Source: Vandiemenella viatica
Lineage: Eukaryota; Arthropoda; Insecta; Orthoptera; Morabidae
Length of the DNA stretch: 64,000 nucleotides
Direction of reading: 5' to 3'
Assembly: GCA_031002005.1 (NCBI GenBank)
Contig: JARYHS010009186.1
Location: forward strand, 256,399,199-256,463,198
Shown one piece after another: positions 10,975-21,889 of this stretch. Within the stretch, counting starts at the first letter, position 1. Each line of letters starts with the position of its first letter. Under the pieces are notes generated by a model. That model ran no database searches, was not told where the DNA came from, and worked only from the letters and a program-made list of their open reading frames with translations. Position numbers and translations under genes: made by a program.

Positions 10975-11971
10975 AACCTCGGCATACCCCAGGGTAGTGT
11001 ATTGGGACCATTGTTATTCATTATTATAATGAATAATTGTATTGATTGTTTACTATCTGAAATTAGATTGTTTGCAGATGACATAATGTTATATAAAAGA
11101 ATCAAACGATAGAGGATTGTAAACACTTGCAGGGTGATCTGGACAGGATATCTAGTTGGGTTGGTAAACATGAGATGAAGATAAATGCAAAGAAGAATCA
11201 GCTCATTAGATACACAAATAAAAAAAATAAGGGTAATTATCAATATAAGGTGGGGAAAGAATTGCTTATTGAAGATTTGAAATGTAAATATCTTGGTATT
11301 ACATTTGATAACAAGCTTAACTGGGCAGGACACATAGGACAGGTGATAGGAAAAGGTTTCAAAATTCTCCACTTGTTGGAGAGAGTAATGAGGGGATGTA
11401 CGGGAGAAGTAAAGGAATTGAGTTACAAAACTTTGGTCACACCATTGCTCGAATATGGTTGTGTAGTATGGGACCCTCATTTTACGTATCAAACACGGTA
11501 ATTGGAGAGGGTGCATAAAGGGCTGCTAGATTTGTTTCTGGAAATTATCGCAGAATGCAATCAGTGACGGATATGATAAAAGAGCTGAAATGGGATTCAT
11601 TGCAAGACAGGAGGAGGATGAGTAGGGTCATGGGAGTGTACAGGGCGTATACTGGCGATGAGGCATGGAAAGATATTGGAGTAGGTATGAAAAGTAGTGC
11701 ATGGAAGGGAAAAGATGACCATGACCACAAGCTGGCACTCGATTTCAGGCACAAGGGTGTGGGAAGATTCTCTTTTTTTAGGTAAGGGTGTCAGGGATTG
11801 GAATGAGTTCCCAAGAGAAATGATGAATAATTTACCGAAAACGTTGAAAGAATTTAAAGATAAAATTTTTCGAGGGCAAATGAAGGTGGGTGAGGGTAGG
11901 GGGAAGATGGGGGTGTAGGAAATTGCCACAGGAGCCTGTGCTCCATTCAAATTAAATAAATAAATTAAATT
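10975..11971 (+). mobile_element. LINE family A, 3' fragment (copy 1)
   Basis: 5'-truncated non-LTR retrotransposon of the jockey/CR1/L2 group. Begins inside the reverse transcriptase (IPQGSVLGPLLF, then FADDIMLY near 11077), continues through KCKYLGITFDNKLNWAGHI and LEYGCVVWDPHF, and into the C-terminal region YRAYTGDEAWKDIG. Several stops and frame changes (near 11110, 11500 and 11784). The 3' end reads GAAATTGCCACAGGAGCCTGTGCTCC-like sequence followed by AT-rich ATTAAATAAATAAATT. The same 3' end recurs in at least five other places in the window. Confidence 0.85.
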
Positions 11972-12754
11972 AACCTTTACTCCGCCGTAATATCGCGCGC
12001 CATTTGTGATCCAGCAGCGAAGGCTGGCTGCGTGACGTCACAGTGTTATAGATAGTGACTAAGATTAGCGTGTTATTAGTATGGATAACTCAAATTAATT
12101 TTCACGGAAAATACAAACGCCTCTTTTCGCACCCAATCCAACGTACTGGTGTAACTGTAGCTTCCGTGGTTTCACTCTCTCTTTCTTTTTTTTTTTTTTT
12201 TTTTTAGGAGTCTCATACTAAAGTTTGCGAGGCAAGCCCACACATCAGCCACATTCTGGAAAGTCGACTAATAAATACGAACACGCAGCGTGCAATAAAT
12301 AACGGGCGACATTTTGTGTTCCAGAGTTGGCAGCGCGCTAGCTGGCTGCTGCCGCCGACAGATCGGGAAACAATTGAGCCTCGGCACAAAGAAGGGCGAC
12401 TCATATCTGAGAGGTCCGCCTCTTTTGTCCGCCTGCACGGCGGCGGCTGCGTTTAATCTCTTAGACATGTAAATACAGACCGTGCGTCTGAAAATTAAAA
12501 AATTCTTTTCTTGTACGCATTGCAATTGCGAAGAAAGCATCTTGTGGCTCACGAAAAGTACAACCTACCTTCAGATAGCCATATCTTTCTCTGATATTTT
12601 TTTACCTCTTTTCTCATTATGTGAAAGAAAAGATCACGAATTATATTTTTTGAACTTCAGCTTTTCCATATTTCATTTCTTCAATCACATTTGGCTCATA
12701 TTAGATATGTAATAGGAAAAGTAGAACCCCTCCGGAACACAGCAGCCCGATGCG
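11972..12754. other. No recognisable gene; ends at assembly gap
   Basis: Includes a poly-T run (12189-12205). Small ORFs are not convincing. The last bases before the N run may belong to the LINE that resumes at 13755, but this cannot be tested. Confidence 0.45.
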
Positions 12755-13754
12755 NNNNNNNNNNNNNNNNNNNNNNNNNNNNNNNNNNNNNNNNNNNNNN
12801 NNNNNNNNNNNNNNNNNNNNNNNNNNNNNNNNNNNNNNNNNNNNNNNNNNNNNNNNNNNNNNNNNNNNNNNNNNNNNNNNNNNNNNNNNNNNNNNNNNNN
12901 NNNNNNNNNNNNNNNNNNNNNNNNNNNNNNNNNNNNNNNNNNNNNNNNNNNNNNNNNNNNNNNNNNNNNNNNNNNNNNNNNNNNNNNNNNNNNNNNNNNN
13001 NNNNNNNNNNNNNNNNNNNNNNNNNNNNNNNNNNNNNNNNNNNNNNNNNNNNNNNNNNNNNNNNNNNNNNNNNNNNNNNNNNNNNNNNNNNNNNNNNNNN
13101 NNNNNNNNNNNNNNNNNNNNNNNNNNNNNNNNNNNNNNNNNNNNNNNNNNNNNNNNNNNNNNNNNNNNNNNNNNNNNNNNNNNNNNNNNNNNNNNNNNNN
13201 NNNNNNNNNNNNNNNNNNNNNNNNNNNNNNNNNNNNNNNNNNNNNNNNNNNNNNNNNNNNNNNNNNNNNNNNNNNNNNNNNNNNNNNNNNNNNNNNNNNN
13301 NNNNNNNNNNNNNNNNNNNNNNNNNNNNNNNNNNNNNNNNNNNNNNNNNNNNNNNNNNNNNNNNNNNNNNNNNNNNNNNNNNNNNNNNNNNNNNNNNNNN
13401 NNNNNNNNNNNNNNNNNNNNNNNNNNNNNNNNNNNNNNNNNNNNNNNNNNNNNNNNNNNNNNNNNNNNNNNNNNNNNNNNNNNNNNNNNNNNNNNNNNNN
13501 NNNNNNNNNNNNNNNNNNNNNNNNNNNNNNNNNNNNNNNNNNNNNNNNNNNNNNNNNNNNNNNNNNNNNNNNNNNNNNNNNNNNNNNNNNNNNNNNNNNN
13601 NNNNNNNNNNNNNNNNNNNNNNNNNNNNNNNNNNNNNNNNNNNNNNNNNNNNNNNNNNNNNNNNNNNNNNNNNNNNNNNNNNNNNNNNNNNNNNNNNNNN
13701 NNNNNNNNNNNNNNNNNNNNNNNNNNNNNNNNNNNNNNNNNNNNNNNNNNNNNN
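12755..13754. other. Assembly gap (1000 N)
   Basis: Exactly 1000 N, so a placeholder of fixed size rather than a measured gap. Long apparent ORFs across it are artefacts. Confidence 0.99.
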
Positions 13755-14149
13755 CCATCCCTCCATTCCGAGAGCTCATTGGTACTCCAACCGGATACTG
13801 TCCAGAGGACTCTCAACATTCATAGCAAGGCTGAATTTTAACCACGGGCGGTTCAAGTCGCATCTGTTCAAAATTAACGTAGTTAACTCGCCCTTCTGCG
13901 AATGCGAAGAAAATATTTTGGAGGACGTCGATCACCTTTTCTTCGCATGCAAGCGCCACTGGAACAAATCTACACAATTAATATTGGACCTACAAAGACA
14001 CGGGGCTGAACTTCCCACCAAAATCCAACATCTTCTTCAGAAACAAGAACCGGAAATCTATATAAGCCTCTATAGATTTGCCAAGGAAAATCACATAGAT
14101 ATATGATCCTTGTAATAAATATCTGTACAGGAAAAGTGTTGCTCATGAA

Positions 14150-14620
14150 TTTATAACACAAGATGTAAACCAACTCTACCGTAAGAGTTTTAGTTCTAAC
14201 TTAGCAGGATAACAAGTAAATCAATTGTTCTATAAGTGTAAATGAATAACCGAATAATGCAACATGTAAATCAGTTGTACACTAAGAGTTTTATGCCTAA
14301 TCTGGCAACGCAATATATAAACCAATTGCACTGTAAGAGCTCCATTTTCATTTACTTAGGTTAACATATAAATCAGTCGTATAGTATGAGTTGTATTTTT
14401 AAAGGTATAACATAATATGTAAATCTATTGCACCACAAGAGTAGTACTGTTATCCTTGAAATATAAGATGTAAATAAATGCTAGTTTAAGAGTTTTATTT
14501 CGAACTTTGTAAATTACCAGGCAAATCAACTATATGTCAAGAATCATATTCCAAAATTAATAATAAAAAGCACGGTAGGAGTTGTACTCCTGGCATTACT
14601 ATATAATATGTAAACCAAAA
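14150..14620 (+). repeat. Degenerate ~62-65-bp tandem repeat in LINE 3' UTR
   Basis: About seven diverged units share ATGTAAATCAATTG-CAC-AAGAGTT, recurring every 60-65 bp. They fill the LINE 3' UTR between the stop codon and the TATTG-rich tract. Confidence 0.65.
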
Positions 14621-14785
14621 TATTGTAATGTATTGTATGGTATTTTATTGTATTGCACTTGGTTGTATTACAGTATATGGCACTTTATTGCATTGTATTG
14701 TCCTGTATCGTATTGTATTGCCCTGTAATGTATTGTATGATTCGGTATTGTTTTGTTCTGTATTGTATGGTATCGTACTGTAAGA
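14621..14785 (+). repeat. TATTG-rich low-complexity tract
   Basis: Imperfect TATTG/TATTGTAT pentamer-type repeats, interrupted by CCTG and GCAC variants. Directly follows the 62-65-bp array inside the same LINE 3' UTR. Confidence 0.75.
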
Positions 14786-14925
14786 ATTGCACCTCTAACC
14801 TTGTACCATCAATATGTAAAGGTATTTTTGGCTGTATGGACTCTGTCCCTTTGCCAATAAACAAAAAAAAAAACCAAAAAAAAAAAAAAACAAACAAAAA
14901 AAAAAAAAAAAAAAAAAAACAAATG

Positions 14926-15715
14926 AGCACGTTCACAATAGCGGCAGGTACCTGCTTACAAGGGCCTACCGGAATGAACAGATCATTCCGGTAGGCAGGC
15001 TAAAGCTGGTTTTAGGTATTTATGGATGCTGAAATATTAATTTCTGCTGTATTTGATAATTCCCCGACATGGGACTAGAAGGGTAAGTTGCACAGTAACA
15101 AAATGTCTTCGACAGATGCTGCAAGGAAATAATGAATGAAGACGATACGTGAAATAATTTTTATTTGATTTTAAATGATTGAAATTCTGTTCATTGAATT
15201 AAATTAACGTACTGTAAAGGATTATATGAAAAATATTACACATAAATATTCTCACACTAATAACTACTTAATTTTTATGTATTTATTTAATTAGTATAAC
15301 TTTACTCTTCTGATAGTAATGACCAATTTCTCTTTTGGAAATATAGGCTGACGATGCCTGTTAGACCATGTTTTCGTTGAACAATGTTCCGGTTTACATA
15401 AAATGAAGTAAAAGGTTCCAAAACTCGTTCTAGTATACTGAAAAGATCTTTGTTCACATATCTTCAGCTCATTAAACAAATGATGATATTCACCAAAACT
15501 TTCCCTACCACAATTTATTGGATGAATACCAGTTCTTTTCTTTCTTAATTCAACAAAGTTTTCTCCATGAGGAGAAAATCCTCGTTTGAGGAGTTATACG
15601 TCTTACTGACAACTGGCAGCTGTACCTGCAACCAGCACGAACCGGCGTACAACAAAAGACGTGGAATGATTTCACAAGTGAATTAAATTATTTACGTAAC
15701 TACACATACCGTGTG
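14926..15715. other. No gene; contains a perfect 14-bp inverted repeat
   Basis: At 14964-14977 and 14983-14996 lies GCCTACCGGAATGA and its exact complement, with a 5-nt loop. The rest has no ORF or repeat I can support. The inverted repeat is not followed by a T-run. Confidence 0.5.
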
Positions 15716-17030
15716 GTGAGAAAGGTATGGAATCAGCGCACAACTTCCGAAGAATGGGGGAAAAAAAATTAATTATACCTATATTAAAAAAAGGGAGCAG
15801 GAAGGAGTTTAAAAAGTACAGAGGGATTATACTGATGCGCCACTGTGCCAAAGTGTATGAGAAGATCATTGAAAAAAGGATACGTGACAGGGTGGAAAAT
15901 GGGCTAAGGGTAGAGCAGTATGGCTTCAGATCAGGGAGATCAACGGTAAACCTGATATTTGCTATGAGACAGCTGCAGAATAAACATTATGAGTATGGAA
16001 AGGATCTAATTTGGTATTTCTCAATATTGATTTTTTTTTTTTAAACAGTTTAACGTCCCTTTTTAACAACGTGGTCTTTAGAGACGGGAAAGGATGGGGG
16101 CAAGGAATGGGAAGGAATTCGGCCATGGCCTTTTGAAGGAAGCATCCCGGCATTCACCTGGAGTGATTTGGGGAAACCGTGGAAAACCCAAATCTGGATG
16201 CCCGGACGGGGATTCGAACCGCCGTCCTCCCGAATGCGAGGCCAGAACGCTATCCGTTACACCACCACGCTCGGTCTCAATATTGAGGCCTTGGTGAACA
16301 GAGGAGTTCCCAAAGAAACCATCAAGAGAGTGACAGAACTGTACCAAGGAAGTGTGAGCTATGTGAAAGTAGGGGAAGGAAGATCAGATTGGCTGAAACA
16401 AAGAAATGGACTAAAACAAGGAAGTGCCCTATCACTACTACTCTTCATTGTAATCATGAATGAAATAATACAGATGGCAGTGAGGATTGGAGAGGATAAC
16501 ATGAACGTGATGATTTTTGCCGACGATCTGATGATCTGGGGAAGTGATGAAGAGGAAGTGCAGCGGCAGTTGGATGTATGGTCAGTGTGGAGGAATATGG
16601 TTCGAAATTTAATGTAAAGAAATGTGAGTACATAGTAACAACCAGAAAGAAGAATACGATAACCAAGGAAATTGTGATGGAAGGTGAACAACTAAAGATG
16701 GTAAGCAGGTTCAAATACTTGGGGAGTGTATTAGAGGAATGTGGAGGAAATGATTGCGAAATAAATGAAAGAGGAAGACAAGCAAAGGCGTTTCTAAGGA
16801 GCATTAGAAGCCTGATATGGAATAAAGAGGTGCCACAGAGAAGCAAGAGAGTAATCTATCATACGTACTATGTGCCTATCTTGACATATGATGCTGAAAC
16901 ATGGAGAATGAAGAAACGGGACATCAGCAGGGTACAAGAAAGGGAAATGAAGTTTTTAAGAGATAGAATGGGAGTTACTAAAATGAACAGGATAAGGAAT
17001 GAAGTATGAGTGGAAAGGATTGCTTGGAAC
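15716..17030 (+). mobile_element. LINE family D (RTE-like), internal fragment split by a SINE
   Basis: Reverse transcriptase region of a non-LTR retrotransposon: LIIPILKKGSRKEFKKYRG, then EQYGFRSGRSTV, NGLKQGSALSLLLF, MIFADDLMIW (near 16515), FKYLGSVLEECG and a C-terminal stretch (RDRMGVTKMNRIRNEV) before a stop near 17007. 5'-truncated near 15716 and interrupted at 16031-16274 by a SINE; the frame also shifts near 16600. Related to the LINE at 39070-40202. Confidence 0.82.
16031..16274 (-). mobile_element. tRNA-derived SINE1
   Basis: Minus-strand SINE with a tRNA-like head (B box GGTTCGAATCCCC), a body containing CATCCAGATTTGGGTTTTCC and an A/T tail. Flanked by a perfect 12-bp duplication TCTCAATATTGA (16019-16030, 16275-16286). 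It lies inside the RT region of LINE D copy 1. Confidence 0.9.
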
Positions 17031-17111
17031 ATTTTGTTTGACCCCTTCTAGTAGCGCGAATGGGTGAGCGCATTCGACGGTAGTTCTAAACGGATGTCCT
17101 ATAGGTTAAAC

Positions 17112-17450
17112 CAGGTATGGGCAACCTTTGCTTAGCTGAGGGCGTAATTTCGGGACTTAATCAGGTCGCGGGCCGGACTTAATCAGGTCGCGGGCCGTAG
17201 GTAAGAAAGAATTAGATAGTAGTGAATAAAAAGGCGATAAAAATTCACACATTTTTTATTTACTAGAATTACAATAGGATAATCAAACATACAAAAAGCA
17301 AATTAACGAAAACAGATAGAAAAATCAAATGAAAATTAATGGGAGACTTGAGTTAGAAGCGTTATTTGAAATTTCTGAATCTCTCGCGGGCCGGACTGAA
17401 TTTGCTGGAGGGCCGGATCCGGCCCGGGGGCCGGGGGTTGCCCATATATG
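17112..17450. mobile_element. Non-autonomous hAT element (MITE), 339 bp
   Basis: Ends CAGGTATGGGCAACC and GGTTGCCCATATATG (imperfect inverted), with an 8-bp target duplication GGTTAAAC (17104-17111, 17451-17458). GC-rich GGGCCGGA motifs near both ends, as in many hAT MITEs. No coding capacity. Confidence 0.85.
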
Positions 17451-17458
17451 GGTTAAAC

Positions 17459-18690
17459 CGTGAATAGGCCGCTTTACTTTACATGCAAGTTTAAACTTGT
17501 AAATTCGTCGCTTAGGTAATAACACCGTTCAGTTCATTGTTACTTTTATTGCAAGATCGCACGAAAAAAAAAAGCTACGATGGGCAGAATCTCGTATAAA
17601 GAGAAAAGAATAAAATATATTGCAATACAAACAAAACATCCGCTATACATCTGCATTAAAAATTGCGGAAGCGGTGGTAGGATTTCACGCGAAATTTCCG
17701 CACTTGCGGATATCTGTTACATCCCTAACACCAACTTTTAACGCGCTCTAACGCCTGCACGGTGCTGCCACTCTCGAGTGCGACGGGTAAAGTGGATGAA
17801 CTTTCCCACTGTATCTTTATCGGCATTTTACATGGCAATAAGAGGACATCCGTCAATTATGTGAAGTGTTTTTTCTTATTACTGGATCCCCTCCCCTTCC
17901 TCCTATCGCGAAACTGACCTCGTGATTTTGAGGACTTTTTTTTTATCTCGACTGCTTTTTGAAGGATAGCAACTGAAATAAAAAGTTTACGTGAGATTTT
18001 TCTTGATCCTCTTCCCTTTAAATGAGATTTTGTGACATTTTTCTGGACCCTCTCCTCCCACTTCGACGCCCCGTAAGGTTAGAAGTCTAGACAGCAAGGA
18101 AAGTGACAGTTGGTATTGTTGGCAGGTTAGAAGTTAGAAGGAACACCCAATGTTCGGCAAAAATGGGGAAGAAGGAAAAGTTTCATAAGAAGCAAAATTA
18201 CAACTGATGGGCGAAGGAAGAACGAAGATACAATAGCACTAGCCAAGAGACCCATATATATATATTTAAAAAAAAAACATTAAAAAAAATTAAAAGAAAT
18301 TGCGGTTTCAAAAATTGTCCCATCGTCCACTGTAAGAAGTAATTTCCTGAAATTGTTTGGATGAGTAACAGGGTATTATGGAAGTGAAGCTTACTATTAA
18401 GAAATAGCGTAAAGAACAAAAACTGAACCACTTGATAAGTGATGCTATAAAATGATGTTATAAATTGAGTGCACAGATAGAATGCGAAATAAACATCCAA
18501 AGGGTGTTACAACAAGAGATAAATATTTGAATTTTAAAAAAGACAAGACATTCTGTAAATAATAATAATAATTGATTTATAGTGTACATACTTTGGAATT
18601 GTGTATGTAAATGACCCCACGGCGGTCGGGGCACACGCGTAGTCTTCAGCCAAAATTTTTAATAACGGTTTTTGCATAAATATCTCAGGA
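17459..18690. other. No gene; partial MITE-like segment
   Basis: Around 17838-18075 the sequence resembles the family with termini like GGGCATCCATTAATTACGT seen at 30519 and 47397 (here GAGGACATCCGTCAATTATG), but a matching right end is not seen. A short TA run lies at 18255. Otherwise nothing I can support. Confidence 0.4.
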
Positions 18691-18699
18691 TTTCGTTGA

Positions 18700-18935
18700 T
18701 ACAGCGATCAGTTACGACCTTTAATGCTTGGCTGATCGTCGGCTTCTTGGCGTAATCCTGATACTTTAGTAAACCCCACAGAAAAAAAGTTCATAGATTT
18801 TAAATCACAACATCGTGGCAGCCAATTCTGAACATCAAAACGGGGAACAAAAGACCAGGAGGCACTCGTGCGAGACCGTCGATGTTGCACGGACAGTGTG
18901 GCAAGAGGCTCAGTCCTGCTGAAACCACGCGACTT
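18700..18935 (-). pseudogene. Possible decayed DDE transposase remnant
   Basis: The minus strand reads WLPRCCDLKSMNFFSVGF, resembling the SPDLTPLDFFLWG segment around the third catalytic acid of a transposase group in the IS630/Tc1/mariner superfamily. The flanking segment fits loosely. Short, diverged, and without visible termini, so tentative. A clearer relative is at 28885-29895. Confidence 0.35.
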
Positions 18936-19014
18936 CCAACTGAGGCACAAAGAACTGGGTTTTAATGATAAGGGCCTGATTACACTAGGCTACTTGGCGG
19001 GGCAACCAGGATTC

Positions 19015-19170
19015 TGGTGGCGCCGCCAGCCAGCCACTCGCACAACCGAGCAGTCTCTTTGCTGTTATCCTCGCATTGTTCCACGTTCCGAAGGTCGCCG
19101 GTTCGAGTCCGGCCGAGGGCATGGGTGTTTAAGTGTTGTGTGTGATTGTGCTTGTCGTGTCCGTCCTGTG
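19015..19170 (+). mobile_element. tRNA-derived SINE2-like fragment
   Basis: Contains CCGAAGGTCGCCGGTTCGAG, a tRNA B box with the flanks usual for insect SINEs, followed by GGCCGAGGGCATGGGTGTTT. The A box is not clear, so the head is degenerate. Its B-box block is almost the same as the one inside the Gypsy LTRs at 57121 and 62497. Confidence 0.6.
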
Positions 19171-19557
19171 GTTTGTCTAGAATTACTTGGAAGCTATATA
19201 TACACGGAGAAACTGAATACAATGGATCAACTAAACACATACTTGAGCATAGTACGCGAATTGTGTAGCTGAAGATGTCCAGTGAACTACAGAATGTCAC
19301 TGTGGAAATGAGGGGAAGTGAAAGTGTAGAGAAGACAAAGGGGTAAAGCAAGAAGAATTTCTCATTTTCGTATCTTTCCTCCCGGTAATATCAACCTTTA
19401 CTAAGTACAATAATTAAAAGAAAGACGATTTAGACATTCTTAAGTAATTAAAAAACTTGTTGTCGTCTGAATACAGTTCATCAAAAAGAGTATAGATTCC
19501 CTTAGTAATAGAATATGATGTACATACATCTTTCTCTCCCTTCGCCTTCCCTTTTCC
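19171..19557. other. No recognisable feature
   Basis: No ORF, RNA gene or repeat that I can support. Possibly the tail or target sequence of the SINE2 fragment. Confidence 0.4.
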
Positions 19558-20690
19558 ATTTTAATTATTAATTTAATTGCGATGGAGCTAACACTCCGGT
19601 AGCAATTTCCCTAGTCATCTAATTTCCCCTTTATGTATATATTTAAATTTTCTTTTATAGCTGGAATGTTAAATTCCTCCCCCATTTACTTTTCCGATTT
19701 ATAAATTTTAATTTTAAAATCCTTAAGCTTTTTTTTTTTGTAAATTATTCATCACTACAGTTAGTAATTTGTTCCAATTAATGACGCCCTTAACACAAAA
19801 GAAATTTTTTTCCACTCCCTTATGCAAGAAATCGAGCGCCAGCTTGTGGTCATGGTCGCCTTTCTTCTTCCATGCACTATTCCTAATTCTTTTACCAATT
19901 TCCCTCCAAGCCCCATCACCAACATATGCCCTGTACATTCCCAGCACTCTCTTCACCCTCCTCCTTTCCTCCAATGAGCGCAATCCAGCTCCTGTATAAT
20001 ATCAGTTACTGACTGGGTCCTGCAATAATTTCCACAAACAAATCTAGCTGCTCTTCTTTGCACACCTTCCAACTCCTGTATTTGATCTCCAAAATGTGGT
20101 CCCAAACTACACCACCATATTCAACAAATGATCTGACCAAAGTTTTGTAACCCAACTCCCTAACTTCTCTGTTACATCCTCTCATCACCCTCTCCCGCAA
20201 ATGAAGGATTTTGTAACCTTTTTCTACGACCTGCCCAATTGAGTTTATCAAACGTTTTGCAAAGAATTTACACTTCATCAAGCAAATCTGACCCCACTCT
20301 GCAATCATAATTAACTTTTAGATCTATTTATCTGTGTATCTTATAAGCCGACTCTTCTTGGCATTTATCTTCATTCCATGCTGACCTATCCATTTAGATA
20401 TTCTATCCAGATCATCCTGCAACTGTTCAGTCTTCACCTGTTTTGATCCTATTGTATACCATTGTATCATTTGCAAAATACCTAGATTCTGACCGTAACA
20501 CAGTCATTCATTAGAATAATGAACAGCGACTCCCATATTTACTTCCACTTCTTTTGATAATGTATTTCCTACTCTAACCCTTTGCTTTCTGACTTTTAAG
20601 AATTCCTGTGCCCAGCAAGTAACTTTTTCATCCAATTCAATACATTTCAGTTTATTTAAAACCATTTTATGGCTCACTCTGTCCAATTAA
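19558..20690 (-). mobile_element. LINE family A, 3' fragment (copy 2)
   Basis: Minus-strand copy of the family at 10975. From its 5' side: RKQRVRVGNTLSKEVEV (RT palm, near 20580), then the HIGQ-type region near 20230, LGYKTLVRSFVEYGGVVWD, and YRAYVGDGAWREIG near 19920. Ends at 19558-19600 with the shared 3' sequence. Multiple stops and frame changes. It reaches further 5' than copy 1. Confidence 0.82.
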
Positions 20691-20990
20691 ATACATAGCC
20701 TACTATGTTTTTGTATGAACGAAACATAAGAAATATGAAAATCTTATGCCTCTGACTTAATCCATTTAGTGCTTGCAAGGCGTGCCACATATTATGTTTT
20801 TAGACATAGTTTATATTAAAGTATCATACTTTATTTTTGGTCGGTATACTTTATCCTATTCATAAATTATCCAGAAATACTTTAGTTCTGGTAACATATG
20901 AAATTCATAGAACGGAATGTTCTTATATGTAATTAATTTACAAACGACATATTGATGCTTATGACAAAACAAAACAAAAAGCATACTATA
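20691..20990. other. No recognisable feature
   Basis: AT-rich flank of the mariner element. Nothing I can support. Confidence 0.4.
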
Positions 20991-20992
20991 TA

Positions 20993-21882
20993 CGAGGTTT
21001 GTTCAAAAAGTAAGGTGAATTTTTTAATTTCGACGGATTAGTACAGTCGATTTTCGTTTTTTTCTTTCTTATTTTGGTACACTCTTTTCGCACAGTTTCA
21101 ACTATGTAGCATTCTTTGCATTGTTTGTGAGAGGCATAATTGTTAGAAGTGTTTTGTGTGTTCTGTCGAAATAAATGATCAAAGATTTTGAATCAAATTT
21201 TGTGTAAAAAATGGAATTAAGTGCTCCAAAACACTTGGGATGTTTACAGTGGCATACGGTGACTCTTCTTTGAGTAAAAAAAATGTTGTAAGAACGAAGA
21301 CTTTCCCGGCGTATGATTGCAATGTAGTCTTCACGGGTGTACCGCCGGATATTGTTGTGGAAACACACTATCCGGCGGTACACCCGTGAAGACTACATTG
21401 CAAAAAAAATGTTTTTAAGTGGCACAAGCTCATCCAAGATGGGCGAGAAGAAATCAATGACGAACTTCGTTCTGGCTGCCCCAGCACATCAACGACTGAT
21501 GAAAACGTTGAAGAAGTAAAGAAGATAATATTGGAGAATCGTTGGATCATCATCACGGTCAATAAGGAGTATTACCTTGAAGTTATGTGCTATTTGCGAG
21601 AAGCAGTACGAAAAAAAATCCGGATTTGTGGGAAAATAATTCATGCTTTTTGCACCACGACAATGCACCTGCTCACTCATCGTTGCTTGTGAGTGATTTT
21701 TTGGCCAAAAACAACACCACAATCATGCCTCAGCCACCATATTCACTGGGTTTGGATAAAACGTTGGCACAAGTGTATTACATCTGAGGGGGATTACTTT
21801 GAAGGGGGAAAACATAAATATTGATAGTTAAATAAATATTTTTAAATAAAAATTCACCTTACTTTTTGAACAAACCTTATCA
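20993..21882 (+). mobile_element. mariner-like element, decayed
   Basis: Terminal inverted repeats GGTTTGTTCAAAAAGTAAGG near both ends, flanked by TA. Inside are transposase pieces: an N-terminal helix-turn-helix region at about 21165-21285 (CVKNGIKCSKTLGMF-like), then WHKLIQDGREEINDE and STSTTDENVEEVKKII (21415-21540), and the catalytic HDNAPAHSSLLVSDFLAKNN (near 21655). The middle of the gene is deleted and a foldback insertion lies at 21288-21401, so no transposase can be made. Confidence 0.85.
21288..21401. mobile_element. 114-bp foldback insertion in mariner
   Basis: Insertion flanked by a 12-bp repeat AAAAAAAATGTT (21276-21287, 21402-21413). It holds two perfectly complementary 35-bp arms (21317-21351 and 21369-21403, running two bases into the flanking repeat) around a 17-nt spacer. 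Removing it with one repeat copy rejoins the mariner transposase (SLSKKNV then FKWHK). No coding capacity. The family is not recognised. Confidence 0.75.
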
Positions 21883-21889
21883 TATATAT

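Larger units (their letters stand above)
13755..14925 (+). mobile_element. LINE (jockey-like), 3' end with polyA tail
   Basis: The frame running out of the gap (13755-14106) encodes the C-terminus of a non-LTR retrotransposon: LSTFIARLNFNHGRFKSHLF, then SPFCECEENILEDVDHLFFAC, a Cys/His motif typical of jockey-like C-termini, with a stop at 14104. The 3' UTR holds two tandem repeat arrays (see separate entries). It ends with AATAAAC and an A-rich tail (14860-14925), so the 3' end is complete. The remaining ORF lies in or beyond the N gap. Confidence 0.8.

Noticed and set aside
12685..14106. Very long ORFs (356-471 codons) across 12755-13754 on both strands
   Set aside because: They consist of N codons from the assembly gap; only the 13755-14106 part is real coding remnant.
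14653..14994. 113-codon ORF rich in Tyr, Cys and Lys
   Set aside because: Translation of the TATTG tract and the A-rich LINE tail.
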